Positions 11,750 to 23,999 of a DNA stretch of 64,000 bases are shown here, piece after piece. Position 1 is the stretch's first letter. Each line of letters begins with the position of its first letter. Made by a program: the position numbers and the translations under genes. The stretch covers positions 17,817,001 through 17,881,000 of the forward strand of contig NC_088356.1 of assembly GCF_036884655.1 (NCBI RefSeq). Reading direction: 5' to 3'. This DNA comes from Musa acuminata AAA Group (taxonomy: Eukaryota > Streptophyta > Magnoliopsida > Zingiberales > Musaceae). The notes under the pieces are model-generated. The model had not been told where the DNA came from, did no database searches, and worked only from the letters and a program-made list of their open reading frames with translations.

Positions 11750-13967
11750 ATCTTCCCCTTTTTGATGATGACAACCAATTGATGATGGAGTTAAACTTAA
11801 CTCCCGGAGTTTAAACAAACTCCCCCTATCAATATGCCATATTGATAGAACCTTGAATTTAAACTGAATTCAAGTCATTGCAATATTCATTATGAATACT
11901 TGCAACACGTCATCATGAACTTATGCATAAACTTATGCATAACATCATACTTCTCCCCCTTTGTCAACAAAAAGGAGAAGTCCAACTATTCTTGTGTTTG
12001 GAGTATTAGTTCAACTTATTACATGAAAAACATAATATCAAGTTTTATCATCATGTAGTTTTGAAGCTAGAAAATTTAGTAAGTGTTACATCATGCTTAG
12101 AACATTCAAGCTATCAAGTTTTAGATATGCAAGTTTTACAACATACAAGATAGCACTATTGCTTCTTTTGAGATAGCAACTTATACATCATGCAAGCTAG
12201 CAAATTAGAGATGTTCAAGAATGCAACTCTTGCTTCTTGAAATATGCAAGTTGCAAGCTAGCAAATTTTTGCTTCCTTTGCAATGTTTGAGCTCGCAATT
12301 TTGCTTCCGTTGCAAAGTGCAAGTTTAGCATGTTTAGCTTTTCTTGAGATAGTAACTATTTGCTTCTCTTTAGACTACAAGCTAGCAATTTTTACGATAT
12401 GCAAGTTTTACTATATACAAGCTAGCTTTTCATCACAGCATATAAGCACAAAAGCATAGCAAGATTCTTAAGTTCAATCATGGCAATTCAACACTTGCTT
12501 CTTGTGCAAGATTGCACTTTGCTTTTCTTTGCATGTTCTGACTAGCAAACACTTTCTCCCCTTTGTTTTTGTCAAAAAGAAGGGAAGAGTACAAGCTAGC
12601 CAACATTTGCCTTGAGCTAGCAATCTTTCTCCCCCTATGTCATTGCCGAAAAGAAGGAGACGAACCAATGATTTAGACTTTTACATTAACTATGAATTTA
12701 TATCAATCAATATTTCAATCATCACATGATACATACAAGACAATAATGCAAAGAAATCATGTCATGAAAGACATCAATTGTTAAACATGATATGATAATA
12801 GTCTCAAAAATTTTAATTTGCGATACATGTGATACATTGCGATACACTAAAAATTTAATGCGATGCTTTTAAGGATATCAACATATTTTTGATACAAAGC
12901 ATGGCAAGAGCAATTATATTGTAAGTTTTCTAAGATTTACATTTTTTGCTTCTTTCGAGATAGCAATTCTTTGCTTCTCTTTATATTTGCAAGATTTGTA
13001 ATTCATTGGTAGTGTTCATGATAGCAAGTTCTTTCAATGAAATGATCGAGCTAGCAAATTTTTCTTCCTTTGAAATATGCAGGCTAGTAAACTAACTCCC
13101 CCTTTATCATTATTGAAAAGAAGGGAGAAATCAATGGCTAAAAAATTTAATCATTATACAAACCATATTAAAAAATCATGTCATGATATCAAGAAAATTC
13201 AAGAATGACATGATTCATTTGACAAATCTTTTTAATAGAGCAAAAGAATTATACAACCAAGAATCATGATTAAAATATATCAATATCATAGATCAAGTCA
13301 TGATTCGTGATTCATCATAAAGCAAATTAATTTTCAATCATCACATAAGGCATTTTAAGGATTTTTGAAACATAGGAGAATGATTAATTTAAGCATGCAA
13401 TGTTTCAATCAAATTCAAGTCATGAATACCAATACTTTCATATTGTGAGTATCAATTCATGAATACCAAAATATATTATTTGTGATTCCAATTTTACAAG
13501 ATCAAGATTATGATTTAGATAAAACTCATTCAAGTCAAATCGTTAACTTGAAACTCATAATCAAGTCATCAAAATCAATTTCGTGATTCACAAAATATCA
13601 TGAAATCATTAATCTCGATCATATGGGAAAGGTATTTTTTAAGTGATTCTTTTTCATCTAAGCATGCCTTAGTGTTTATATGCCAAATCAAGATAAGCAT
13701 GAAAGTTCAAGACGTAAAGGCAAAATCTTATAAAACAACTCATCAAGCAAGATTTTAAACATCTATTTTCAAGCCATATAAAGTGTAAGTCAAAGATTCA
13801 ATTATCTCATGTCATGAATTCCAACAGGCATCTCAAATTATCAACATCACATTAAAAAGATATTTCAAAAAGATATATCGATAAGTGATTCATTTGTATC
13901 ATTTCATTCATTCGAAAGATTCTCCTCTTTGGTAAATAAATCTAGGAGAACAAAATGAATTAAGGGA
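11750..13967 (-). other. AT-rich spacer of element B with several polypurine tracts
   Basis: Non-coding. In minus orientation it carries a polypurine tract beside the LTR and further GGGGGAGAAA/GGGGGAGTT-like tracts (complements near 11820, 11955, 12630 and 13100), each beside a TTGTCATC- or TTGTCAAC-like phrase. The phrases 'gcaagctagcaa' and 'ttgcttctttgag' recur many times between 12100 and 13100. Several polypurine tracts before the 3' LTR is an established Sirevirus trait. Confidence 0.65.
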
Positions 13968-13972
13968 GATGT
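13968..13972. repeat. Target site duplication GATGT, left copy
   Basis: GATGT directly precedes the TGTTGAATC start of the composite; the same five bases occur at 23995-23999 after its last LTR. Removing the composite restores a continuous element B spacer. Confidence 0.85.
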
Positions 13973-14834
13973 TGTTGAATCTCGGATTTTGATGATAAAA
14001 TCAATTGATTGGTTAATTGATCTAATCCATATTATTGAGTTAAGTGTGCAGGATTAACTACGATAACTAGAAAACATAAAGCAAGAATACCGGAGTCAAG
14101 TTCGATGGACATTTAAGAGTCCGAAGAATCATCGGAGATGCTGCCGGAACCAACCGAGAAGAAATCGGGAACTTGTCGGAATTTTCGAAAGTTCGCCGAA
14201 GAGATCGTCGGAGGTTCGCGGAGATCACCGAGAAGGCTCAACTACTTATTGAAGTCGTCACAAGATCAGGAGCCTACTAGGAGTACGTCGGAAGAAATCC
14301 GATAGCATATCGGAAGTCCGTCGGAAGTTCATCGGAAAGCTCGCCGGAACAAGACTCGACGTTCGCGGTTGAAAACTTGCTTGGGATATTTTTAATTACG
14401 TAGTTCACATGTAATTAGGATTAGGATTGAAAGATAATCCTATATCCTAGTTAGGGGCCAACTGGGCCCAAAATTAGACTTGGTTTGGGCTGGACTTAAA
14501 GCCCAACAAGTGAACCAAAGTGTCTGGCAATGGCACCGCCAGACTAGGCGGTGGCACCGCCCAGCACCCGAGAGCCAGGCGGTGGCACCGCTTGGTTGGG
14601 CGGTGGCACAGCCAGTACACTATCAGTGTCAGACACTGACAGGCGGTGGCATCGCCACTAACAGGCGGTGGCACCGCCAACATCGGGAACCAAAGATAAT
14701 TCAAATTTTGGAGCTCAAATTTGAATCCTCTTGAGGCCTATAAATACCCCTCAATTCTCAGCTGAGATTACAACTTTTTGAGAAGCAATAGATTGAGAAA
14801 AAGGTCTTAGAAAAGTCTTAGCAAGTCTTGTTTT
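13973..14834 (+). repeat. LTR 1 of the composite, truncated at its right side
   Basis: Begins TGTTGAATCTC and parallels LTR 2 and LTR 3 through the palindrome cluster (14528-14690) and TATAAATA near 14741, up to 'aagtcttgttttca'. There it switches to the last codons of the RNase H gene, so the rest of R and all of U5, the primer site, gag and most of pol are missing. Confidence 0.85.
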
Positions 14835-15872
14835 CAAAAGCCTTAAATGAAGACCAATTTGAACTCATTAGAAGGGAACTAGGCATGTTAAATTGTCCCT
14901 GAAAATAAGCTTGTTTGAATGTATTTTCTGAAAAATGTCTCATCCTTTTCTGTTCTTCTATGGATTTGACTTCATTATTCTCCTTCGATTCAAAATGACA
15001 TATTAAAGTACAACTCATTATCTTAACCTATCTTGAGTCAAACACCTCTGAAAAACAAAAGGGGGAAGAAAGGATTTTTTTTTTCCCGCGGTATGCCAGC
15101 GGTGGCACCGCCAGAACCGACGGTAGCACCGCTTGAGCGCTCGGGCGCCAGGCGGTGGCACCGCTCGGTTTGGCGGTGACACCGCCCGAGACACCCTTTA
15201 AATATCGAATGGTTAGGGCCGGCGGTGACACCGCCCCCAACCCGTGAAGGCCTCGCTCAAAACCGAACCTTCTTTTTAGATGTATTTTTTTTCTGGATGA
15301 ATGCTGATTTTTTTAAGATGAATTCTAGATAAATATTTTTAGCAAATTTGAATGATGAATTTTATATGATTAATCTTAATGCTGAATTCTTTCTCTAATG
15401 ATTTTATGATCACAAATTGTGTGCTTCAAGTCTCATCTCCTTTTTGTTGATGACAAAGGGGGAGAAAAGTGATGACTTGTACCATTTTGATAGCATGACT
15501 TATATGAATTGCAAAAGCTTGTGTGATATGAATGTCTTATATGCCTTGCAAAATCTTTGAGAATATCGCAAGATTGGTTGATCATATTGAAATCATGCCT
15601 TACATTTATATCATGAAATTCATGTTGAAAATCTTTATCTCCTGTTGTAGTAAAAAGTGTCCCTTATCATTCGACTTGAAAATGATTTTCATCAAAGTTT
15701 CGTATTTACTGAGAATAACAATAAGTTCAACGGTTAGAACTTATCGGTTTATGCTTGAATTCAATGGGATGGAATTCAAGTGTTTTTATCTTCTCATAAT
15801 ATGGCATATAGATAGGGGGAGTTATGTTTAACTCCGTCATCAAATGATTGTCATCATCAAAAAGGGGGAGAT
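14835..15872 (+). pseudogene. Deleted body: RNase H tail plus spacer
   Basis: The first bases read as the end of the copia pol (KALNEDQFELI-like, then LGMLNCP and a stop), matching 21705-21762. The remainder parallels 21763-22738: an AT-rich spacer, a palindrome cluster (15098-15238) followed by a TTTAAATA box near 15191, an internal polypurine tract near 15445, and the polypurine tract beside LTR 2. No envelope-like reading frame is present in this spacer. Confidence 0.8.
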
Positions 15873-17116
15873 TGTTGAAACTCGGATTTTGATGATAAAA
15901 TCAATTGATGGGTTAATTGATCTAATCCATATTATTGAGTTAAGTGTGCAGAATTAACTACGATAACCAGAAAACATAAAGCAAGAATACCAGAGTCAAG
16001 TTCGATGGATGTTTAAGAGCCCGAAGAATCATCGGAGATGCTGCCGGAACCAACCGAGAAGAAATCGGGAACTTGTCGAAATTTTCGGAAGTCCACCGAA
16101 GAGATCGTCGGAGGTTTGCTGAGATCATCGAGAAGGCTCGTCTACTCGTTGAAGTCGTCACAAGATCACGAGCCTGCTGGGAGTCCGTCGGAAGAAATCC
16201 GAGGGCATATCGGAAGTCCGTCGGAAAGCTCGCCGGAATAAGACTCGACGTTCGCGGTTGAAAACTTGCTTGGGATGTTTTTAATTACGTAATTCACATG
16301 TAATTAGGATTAGGATTGAAAGATAATCCTATATCCTGGTTAGGGGCCAATTGGGCCCAAAATTAGACTTGGTTTGGGTTGGACTTAAAGCCCAACCAGT
16401 GAATCGAAGTGTCTGGCGGTGGCACCGCCCAGCACCCGAGAGCCAGGCGGTGGCACCGCTTGGCTGGGCGGTGGCACCGCCAGTACACTGTCAGTGTCAG
16501 ACACTGACAGGCAGTGGCACCACCATTGACAGGCGGTGGCACCACCAGCATCGGGAACCAAAGAGAATTCAAATTTTGGAGCCCAAATTTGAATCCTCTT
16601 GAGGCCTATAATATACCCGTCTTCTCATCTGAGATTACAACTTTTTGAGAAGCAATTGATTGAGAAAAAGGTCTTAGAAAAGTCTTAGCAAGTCTTGTTT
16701 TTAATTTGTTAGAGTGTTCACCTCCTTCTTTCTTGCTGAAAATTTGTAAGAGTGTGAACCGCTTGTAAAAGGTTGTAAGAGGGGTATTTGTCCTTCGCCT
16801 TCAAGAGATTTGCTAGTGGAAGGTGGGAGCCTCATCGAAGAGGGCCTCGTAAGTGGATGTAGGTCATTTGACCGAACCACTTTAAAATTGGCATGATCTC
16901 TGGTTTGCATTTTCTTATTGCTATGTACATTACTACAAACCTTCTTACGTGCTTTATTTCCTCATTACCTTTGCTGCACACCTTTACGAACACGCGTTCA
17001 AGTTAAGCTTTTCAAGTTCAATTTTTATCGTATGAAAGATTTGTCGAAACCAACGTTTTAATCCGCTGAACTAATTCACCCCCCCCCTCCCTCTTAGTGT
17101 CGCTCCGATCCTAACA
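15873..17116 (+). repeat. LTR 2 of the composite (shared middle LTR)
   Basis: A full 1.24 kb LTR from TGTTGAAACTC to GATCCTAACA. Its left flank is a polypurine tract (it ends the left body) and its right flank is a primer site (it starts the right body). It holds a palindrome cluster at 16412-16550, a degenerate TATA (TATAATATA near 16608) and a C-rich tract near 17080. Confidence 0.88.
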
Positions 17117-17118
17117 AT

Positions 17119-17130
17119 TGGTATCAGAGC
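17119..17130 (+). other. Primer binding site, initiator-Met tRNA type
   Basis: TGGTATCAGAGC sits two bases after LTR 2, as expected for a copia element primed by initiator methionine tRNA. Confidence 0.88.
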
Positions 17131-17168
17131 AAGTCTCACTCTCATATTTGGTTTGATACCCAATAGAG

Positions 17169-18728
17169 ATGGCTTACCTCGGCATACATGAGGGTCATTC
17201 TATCACACGTCCACCCATGTTTAATGGGTCGAATTATACTTATTGGAAGACTCGTATGACGATCTTCCTCATTTTCATGGATTTCAAGCTTTGGACTATT
17301 GTCGAAAACGGATTTAAAAAATCTTCTCTTCCAATGAGCGAATGGAATGAATCGGAGAAGAAGGTTTTTGCTTTAAACACAAAGGCTATGAATGCCTTGT
17401 TTTGTGCACTAGATAAAAATGAATTTAATCGTGTTTCAATTTGTGATTCGACTTTTGATATTTGAAGAACTCTTGAGGTCACTCATGAAGGCACTAGCCG
17501 AGTGAAAGAGTCCAAAATCAACATCCTTGTGCACTCTTACGAACTTTTCCGAATGAAACCAAGTGAGTCCATCGGAGACATGTATACCCGTTTCACGGAT
17601 GTCATCAATGGACTCAAAGCTCTTGGTAAAGATTTTACTAACTTTGAACTAGTAACTAAAATCTTAAGATCCCTCCCTAAAAGTTGGGATCCAAAAGTTA
17701 CAGCCATTCAAGAGGCCAAAGACCTTAAAACATTCCCTCTTGAAGAATTTATTGGGTCTCTAATGACCTACGAAATGACATATCAAGCTCATGACGAGCT
17801 CGAGAACCCCCTTCCAAAGAACAGGAAGGATATGGCACTCACATCACAACAAGATCACTTGAAAGGAACATCAAGTGATGAGGACAGTGACAATGACATT
17901 GTACTTTTGACTCAAAAATTTAAAATTTTTTTAAGAAAGAACAAATTTAAAAATAATACAAAAAATAAATCTGAACACAAGAAGGACCAAGTTATTTGCT
18001 ATGAGTGCAAAAAACTGGGACACTACAAGAACGATTGTCCCCAAGCCAAAAAGAGAACATCAAAGAAGAAGGCGCTCAAGGCAACGTGGGATGATTCAAG
18101 CGCATCCGAAGAAGAGGAGTCCAACACCGAGCAAGTTGCTCATTACGCCCTAATGGCCATCGGAGAAGAGGTAACGGATTTAATTGATGCAGATTTACCA
18201 TATCATGAATTATTAAATGCCTTCCATGAGTTATTTGATGAATGTAAGACAATTAGTAGAAAATACGAATTGCTAAAAAAAGAGCATGATAGTCTCACTT
18301 GTAATTTTGATAAATTAAAGACTGAATATCATGATAGTTTAGCTCCATGTATAAAATGCCATGATCTAGAAACTCTCCAAAAGGAGAACTTGCTACTTAA
18401 GGACACCTTGAAGAAATTCGAGGTTGGTAGCAAGTCTTTGAACATGATCCTTACAAATAAGGGTCACGTTCTTAAAAGAAGTGGAATCGGATTTGTGAGA
18501 AGTCCTCACCAAAATCCAACCACCTTCATTAAAGGCCCTGTCTTACATGTTCGGCACCAAAGCAATTGCAACCACCTTAAATGTCCATTCAAGAAAATTA
18601 GTCCGAACAAACTAATTTGGGTTCCTAAAGGAACTATGATCAATTCTATGCAATATGATGAACAAGTCAGATTAGTTTTTAAGGCACCCAAAAGAAAATG
18701 GGTACCTAAAAATAATCCCTTCTTGTAG
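17169..18728 (+). pseudogene. gag: Sirevirus-like gag of the pol-bearing unit (one in-frame stop, damaged second zinc knuckle)
   Basis: The ATG lies 38 bases past the primer site. Residues 1-98 run to an in-frame stop at 17463-17465 (FDI then TGA); the same frame continues to 18728, with an open stretch of 408 codons from 17502. Features in order: YWKTRM capsid motif; the KSWDPKVTAIQEAKDL segment; an acidic stretch around SSDEDSDND; a basic Lys-rich stretch; the CCHC knuckle CYECKKLGHYKNDC (near 17998); an acidic SASEEEES stretch; and a coiled-coil-like Glu/Lys-rich part. The second knuckle, CNFCCKLGHKTYYC in element E, is shortened here to CNHLKC, losing zinc ligands. Gag packages the element RNA. 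It is the best-preserved gag next to a pol in the window but not intact. Confidence 0.9.
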
Positions 18729-20020
18729 AAACATACACCATCACAAGCTAGGAGCAAGAGATGATATCTCGATAGTGGATGCTCAAGATATATGACTAGA
18801 AATCCATCTCATTTCTCTATGCTTACTAGCAAAGAAGAAGGGTACGTCACCTTCGGAGACAACAACCAAGGCAAAATCATTGGCAAGGGAACCATAGGTA
18901 ACAAATTAAAATTTTCTATTGATGATGTCTTACTAGTTGATGGATTGAAACATAATCTCTTGAGTGTTAGTCAATTATGCGATAAAGGTTATATCGTTAG
19001 ATTTGAATCAAACGTGTGTATTATTGAAAAACCAAACCATAACATAACTATGATTGCATTAAAACAAAATAATGTCTACATCATCAACCTTGATGAACTA
19101 AGTAATGAAATGTGCTTCTCCGCTTTAAATGACGATGCTTGGCTTTGGCATAGGAGACTAGGCCGTGCAAGCATGAAACTAATATCTAAGATCTTATCTA
19201 GAGAATTAGTACGAGGAATTCCAAATATGAAGTTTATTAAGGACAAAGTATGTGATGCATGTCAACTAGGTAAACAAATAAAAACTAGTTTCAAACCAGA
19301 AATTCAAATTAGCACCACTAGACCATTACAATTGATTCATTTGGATTTATTTGGACCAATTGACATGACAAGTCTAGGAGGAAGCAAATATACGTTTGTA
19401 ATTGTGGATGACTATACTAGATACACTTGGACCTATTTCTTAGCTCACAAAAGTGATTGTTTCAAGTGTTTCTCTAAATTTTGTAAACTCACTCAAAACG
19501 AAAAAGGCTTCATGATTTCATCAATTCGGAGTGATCACGGTGGCGAATTTCAAAACTGTGACTTTCAAAATTTTTGTGAAGTTAATGGATACAATCACAA
19601 CTTCTCCACTCCAAGAAATCCTCAACAAAATGAAGTAGTTGAAAGAAAAAATAGAAACTTACAAGAAATGGCAAGAACGATGTTAAATGAACATAGTCTA
19701 CCCAAGTATTTTTGGGCCGAAGCCGTGAATACGACTTGCTACATCATGAATAGGGTTGTAATAAGACCGTCCCTATAAAAACTCCCTATGAATTATGGAA
19801 TAACAAAAATCCAAATGTTTCCTATTTTAAAGTTTTCGATTGTAAATGCTTTATTTTGAATGAAAGGGATGCCTTATGAAAATTTGATGCTAAATCCGAT
19901 GAAGGCATCTTTCTTGGTTATTCTTCCGTTTCTAAGGCTTTTCGTATTTTCAACAAGAGAACCTTAGTTATAGAATAATCTATTCATGTAGTTTTTAATG
20001 AAATTTCTAATTTAAAGAAA
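18729..20020 (+). pseudogene. pol: Copia protease and integrase of the pol-bearing unit
   Basis: The aspartic protease active site DSGCS begins at 18771; two codons before it a TGA (18762-18764) stands where a Trp codon is usual in this motif. The 328-codon open stretch from 18792 covers the rest of protease and most of integrase: the zinc-binding HHCC region (WHRRLGRAS ... CDACQLGKQ), the first catalytic Asp in HLDLFGP, the second in RSDHGGEF, and the Glu in NEVVERKNRN. Frame is lost just after RVVIRPSL near 19778; the following sequence still resembles the PYELWNNKNPNVSYFKV segment but has stops. Protease-integrase before RT is the copia order. Confidence 0.9.
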
Positions 20021-21762
20021 AATAATTTTGATGATGATTTTGGTTTTGATAATTTGAAATTAAGTGAACCTCCTCCTAAAAATGGCAACTTGGAGGCATC
20101 TTCTTCCGAAATTTTCTTACCCAAGGAATGGAAGTATATAGATGCTCATCCAAAGGAGCTAATTATAAGAGATACATCAAAAGGGGTTCAAACTCGTTCC
20201 TCTTTCAAGAATTTTTGTTCTAACACCGCCTTCCTTTCTTAAATCGAACCTAAATGCATTGACGAGGCCTTAAAAGATGATTTTTGGGTTATTACAATGC
20301 AAGAGGAATTGAATCAATTTGAGAGGAATAAGGTATGGAAGCTTGTTCCTAGACCTAGTGACCATTTACTCATTGGTACTAAATGGGTCTTTAGAAATAA
20401 GCAAGACGAAAATGGTATCATGGTTAGAAACAAGGCTGGATTAGTGGCCAAAGGTTTCAACCAAGAAAAAGGTATCGCTACGAAGAAACCTTCGCTCCTG
20501 TGGCAAGATTAGAAGCCATTAGGATGCTCCTTGCCTATGCCAGTAGTAATAATTTTAAACTGTTTCAAATGGATGTCAAAAGTGCCTTCTTGAATGGTTT
20601 TATTTCCAAAGAAGTATATATCAAACAACCTCCCGGATTTGAAAATTATCTTCTTCCTAATCATGTATTCAAATTGACTAAGGCTCTTTATGGCTTGAAA
20701 CAAGCTCCTAGAGCTTGGTATGAAAGACTTAGTTCCTTTCTTATTTTAAATAATTTTATCAAAGGCAAGGTTGATACTACATTGTTTATCAAACATTTTG
20801 AAAATAATTTTCTTATTATGCAAATTTATGTTGACGATATTATTTTTGGCTCTTCGGATGAATCACTATGTGAATCATTTGCCAAATGTATGAGTCATGA
20901 ATTTGAAATGAGTTTAATGAGTGAATTAACTTTCTTTTTAGGATTACAAATCAAACAACTTAGTGATGGTATATTTCTTAACCAATCTAAATATACATTA
21001 GAATTGTTAAAACGATTTAACATGGATAATTCAAAAGTAATAAACACCCCTATCAGTACTTCGACTAAGTTAGATATGGATGAAAATAGTGAAAATTTTG
21101 ATAAAAAAACATATAGGGGAATGATAGGTAGTCTATTCTACCTCACCACGACTAGACCGAATATTATGTTTAGTGTAGGACTTTGTGCTAGGTTTCAATC
21201 TAATCCTAAATTATCTCATCTTAAGAGTGTTAAAAGAATATTTAGGTATCTTAAAGGAACTCCAAATTTAGGATTGTGGTATCCAAAATCTGAAAAATTC
21301 GATTTAATAGCTTATGCAGATGCCGATTTTGGCGGATGCAGGATAGATAGAAAAAGTACATTTGAAATATGCCAATTTTTAGGGCATGCACTTGTTTCTT
21401 GGACTTCCAAGAAACAAAATTCAGTTGCACTATCTACGGCGGAAGCCGAATACATTGCTGCAAGTGCATGCTGTGCACAAGTTGTTTGGATGAAAAATAT
21501 ATTAGAAGACTATGGAATTCACTTCAAAAATGTTCCCATAAAATGTGATAATACTAGTGCCATATGTCTTAAAAAAAATCTAATTCAGCACTCTAGAACT
21601 AAGCATATCGATATTAGGCATCATTTCATATGCGATCATGTCCTTAACAATAATGTTGTTTTAGAATTTATTGACACAAAGCATCAATTAGCAGATATTT
21701 TTACAAAAGCCTTAAATGAAGACCAATTTGAATTGGAACTAGGCATATTAAATTGTCCCTGA
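20021..21762 (+). pseudogene. pol: Copia reverse transcriptase and RNase H of the pol-bearing unit
   Basis: RT begins with EELNQFERNKVWKLVPRP (20297 onward). A frameshift near 20500 separates it from the 420-codon open stretch to 21762, which holds QMDVKSAFLNG with a catalytic Asp, KALYGLKQAPRAWYERL, the YVDD active site (near 20830), DADFGG, STAEAEYIAAS and DIRHHFICD of RNase H, and a natural end at LGILNCP. Upstream, 20021-20296 is a linker with stops. The sequence groups with Sirevirus/SIRE-type copia RTs by eye. This is the only sizeable RT/RNase H of this family in the window; frame breaks upstream make it unlikely to work as it stands. Confidence 0.92.
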
Positions 21763-22738
21763 AAATAAGCTTGTTTGAATGTATTTTCTGAAAAATGTCT
21801 CATCCTTTTTCGTTCTTCTATGGATTTGACTTCATCATTCTCTTTCGATTCAAAATGATATATTAAAGTACAACTTATTATCTTAACCTATCTTGAGTCA
21901 AACACCTCTGAAAAACAAAAGGGGGAAGAAAGGATTTTTTTTTTTTTTTTTCCGCGGTATGCCAGCGGTGGCACCGCCAGAATCAGCGGTAGCACCGCCT
22001 AGGCGCTCGGGCGCCAGGCGGTGGCACCGCTCGGTTTGGCGGTGACACCGCCCGAGACACCCTTTAAATACCAAAGGGTTAGGGCCGGCGGTGACACCGC
22101 CCCCAACCCATGAAGGCCTCGCTCAAAACTGAACCTTCTTTTTAGATGTATTTTTTTTCTGGATGAATGCTGATTTTTTTAAGATGAATTCTGGATAAAT
22201 ATTTTTAGCAAATTTGAATGATGAATTTTATATGATTAATCTTAATGCTGAATTCTTTCTCTAATGATTTTATGATCACAAATTGTGTGCTTCAAGTCTC
22301 ATCTCCTTTTTGTTGATGACAAAGGGGGAGAAAAGTGATGACTTGTACCATTTTGATAGCATGACTTATATGAATTGCAAAAGCTTGTGTGATACGAATG
22401 TCTTATATGCCTTGTAAAATCTTTGAGAATATCGCAAGATTGGTTGATCATATTGAAATCATGCCTTACATTTATATCATGAAATTTATGTTGAAAATCT
22501 TTATCTCCTGTTGTAGTAAAAAGTGTCCCTTATCATTCGACTTGAAAACGATTTTCATCGAAGTTTCGTATTTACTGAGAATAACGATAAGTTCAACGGT
22601 TAGAACTTATCGGTTTATGCTTGAATTCAATGGGATGGAATTTAAGTGTTTTTATCTTCTCATAATATGGCATATAGATAGGGGGAGTTATACTTAACTC
22701 CGTCATCAATTGATTGTCATCATCAAAAAGGGAGAGAT
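21763..22738 (+). other. Spacer between RNase H and LTR 3, with palindrome cluster and polypurine tracts
   Basis: It nearly duplicates 14860-15872. GGCGGT..ACCGCC palindromes lie at 21962-22110 with a TTTAAATA box near 22063, the same order as an LTR promoter. An internal polypurine tract (AAAGGGGGAGAAAAG) is near 22320 and the terminal tract (AAAAAGGGAGAGA) abuts LTR 3. No long reading frame is present; an envelope-like ORF, as in elements A and E, is missing. Confidence 0.7.
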
Positions 22739-23994
22739 TGTTGAATCTCGGATTTTGATGATAAAATCAATTGATGGGTTAATTAATCTAATCCATATTA
22801 TTGAGTTAAGTGTGCAGGATTAACTATGATAACCAGAAAACATAAAGCAAGAATACCGGAGTCAAGTTCGATGGACGTTTAAGAGTCCGAAGAATCGTCG
22901 GAGATGCTGCCGGAACCAATCGAGAAGAAATCGGGAACTTGTCGAAATTTTTGGAAGTTCGCTGAAGAGATCGTTGGAGGTTCGCGGAGATCACCGAGAA
23001 GGCTCGGCTACTCGTTGAAGTCGTCACAAGATCGGGAGCCTGCTGGGAGTCCGTCGGAAGAAATCCGAGGGCATATCGGAAGTCCTTCGGAAGTTCGTCG
23101 GAAAGCTCGCCGGAACAAGACTCGACGTTCGCAGTTGAAAACTTGCTTGAGATGTTTTTAATTATGTAGTTCACATATAATTAGGATTAGAATTAAAAGA
23201 TAATCCTATATCCTGGTTAGGGGCCAATTGGGCCCAAAATTAGACTTGGTTTGGGCTGGACTTAAAGCCCAACCAGTGAACCGAAGTGTCTGGCGGTGGC
23301 ACCGCCCAGCACCCGAGAGCCAGGGGGTGGCACCGCTTGGCTGGGCGGTAGCACCGCCAGTACACTGTCAGTGTCAGACACTGACAGGCGGTGGCACCGC
23401 CACTAATAGGCGGTGGCACACCAGCATCGGGAACCAAAGAGAATTCAAATTTTGGAGCCCAAATTTGAATCTTCTTGAGGCCTATAAATACTCCTCAATT
23501 CTCAATTGAGATTACAACTTTTTGAGAAACAATATATTGAGAAAATGGTTTTAGAAAAGTCTTAGCAAGTCTTGTTTTCAATTTGTTAGAGTGTTTACCT
23601 CCTTCTTTCTTGCTGAAAATTTGTAAGAGTGTGAACCACTTGGAAAAGGTTGTAAGAGGGGTATTTGTCCTTCCCCTTCATGAGATTTGCAAGTGGAAGG
23701 TGGGAGCCTCATCGGAGAGGGCCTCGCAAGTGGATGTAGGTCATTTGATCGAACCACTTTAAAATTGGCGTGATCTCTGATTTGCATTTTCTTATTGCTA
23801 TTTACATTACTACAAACCTTCTTACGTGCTTTATTTCCTCATTACCTTTGCCGCACACCTTTATGAACACGCGTTCAAGTTAAGCTTTCCAAGTTTGATT
23901 TTTATCGTATGAAAGATTTGTCGAAACCAACGTTTTAATCCGCTGCACTAATTCACCCCCCCGCCCCCCTCTTAGTGCCACTCCGATCCTAATA
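22739..23994 (+). repeat. LTR 3 of the composite (3' LTR)
   Basis: Runs from TGTTGAATC to CCTAATA; the terminal CA has become TA. Palindromes lie at 23290-23422 and TATAAATA near 23482. GATGT follows at 23995-23999, matching the left flank of LTR 1. Confidence 0.87.
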
Positions 23995-23999
23995 GATGT
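23995..23999. repeat. Target site duplication GATGT, right copy
   Basis: Matches 13968-13972; it defines the composite as a single insertion into the spacer of element B. Confidence 0.85.

Larger units (their letters stand above)
13973..23994 (+). mobile_element. Composite Sirevirus-like copia insertion: LTR-body-LTR-gag/pol-LTR
   Basis: Three same-orientation LTR copies (13973-about 14834, 15873-17116, 22739-23994) enclose two bodies. The left body is a short remnant (RNase H tail and spacer); the right body has gag, protease, integrase, RT, RNase H and spacer. One GATGT duplication brackets the whole unit, so it behaves as one insertion. The best explanation is insertion of one element followed by unequal LTR recombination with duplication, then a deletion in the left copy; insertion of an already tandem cDNA is possible. 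Its LTRs (about 1.25 kb) are shorter than those of elements B and E, marking a separate subfamily. Confidence 0.8.
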
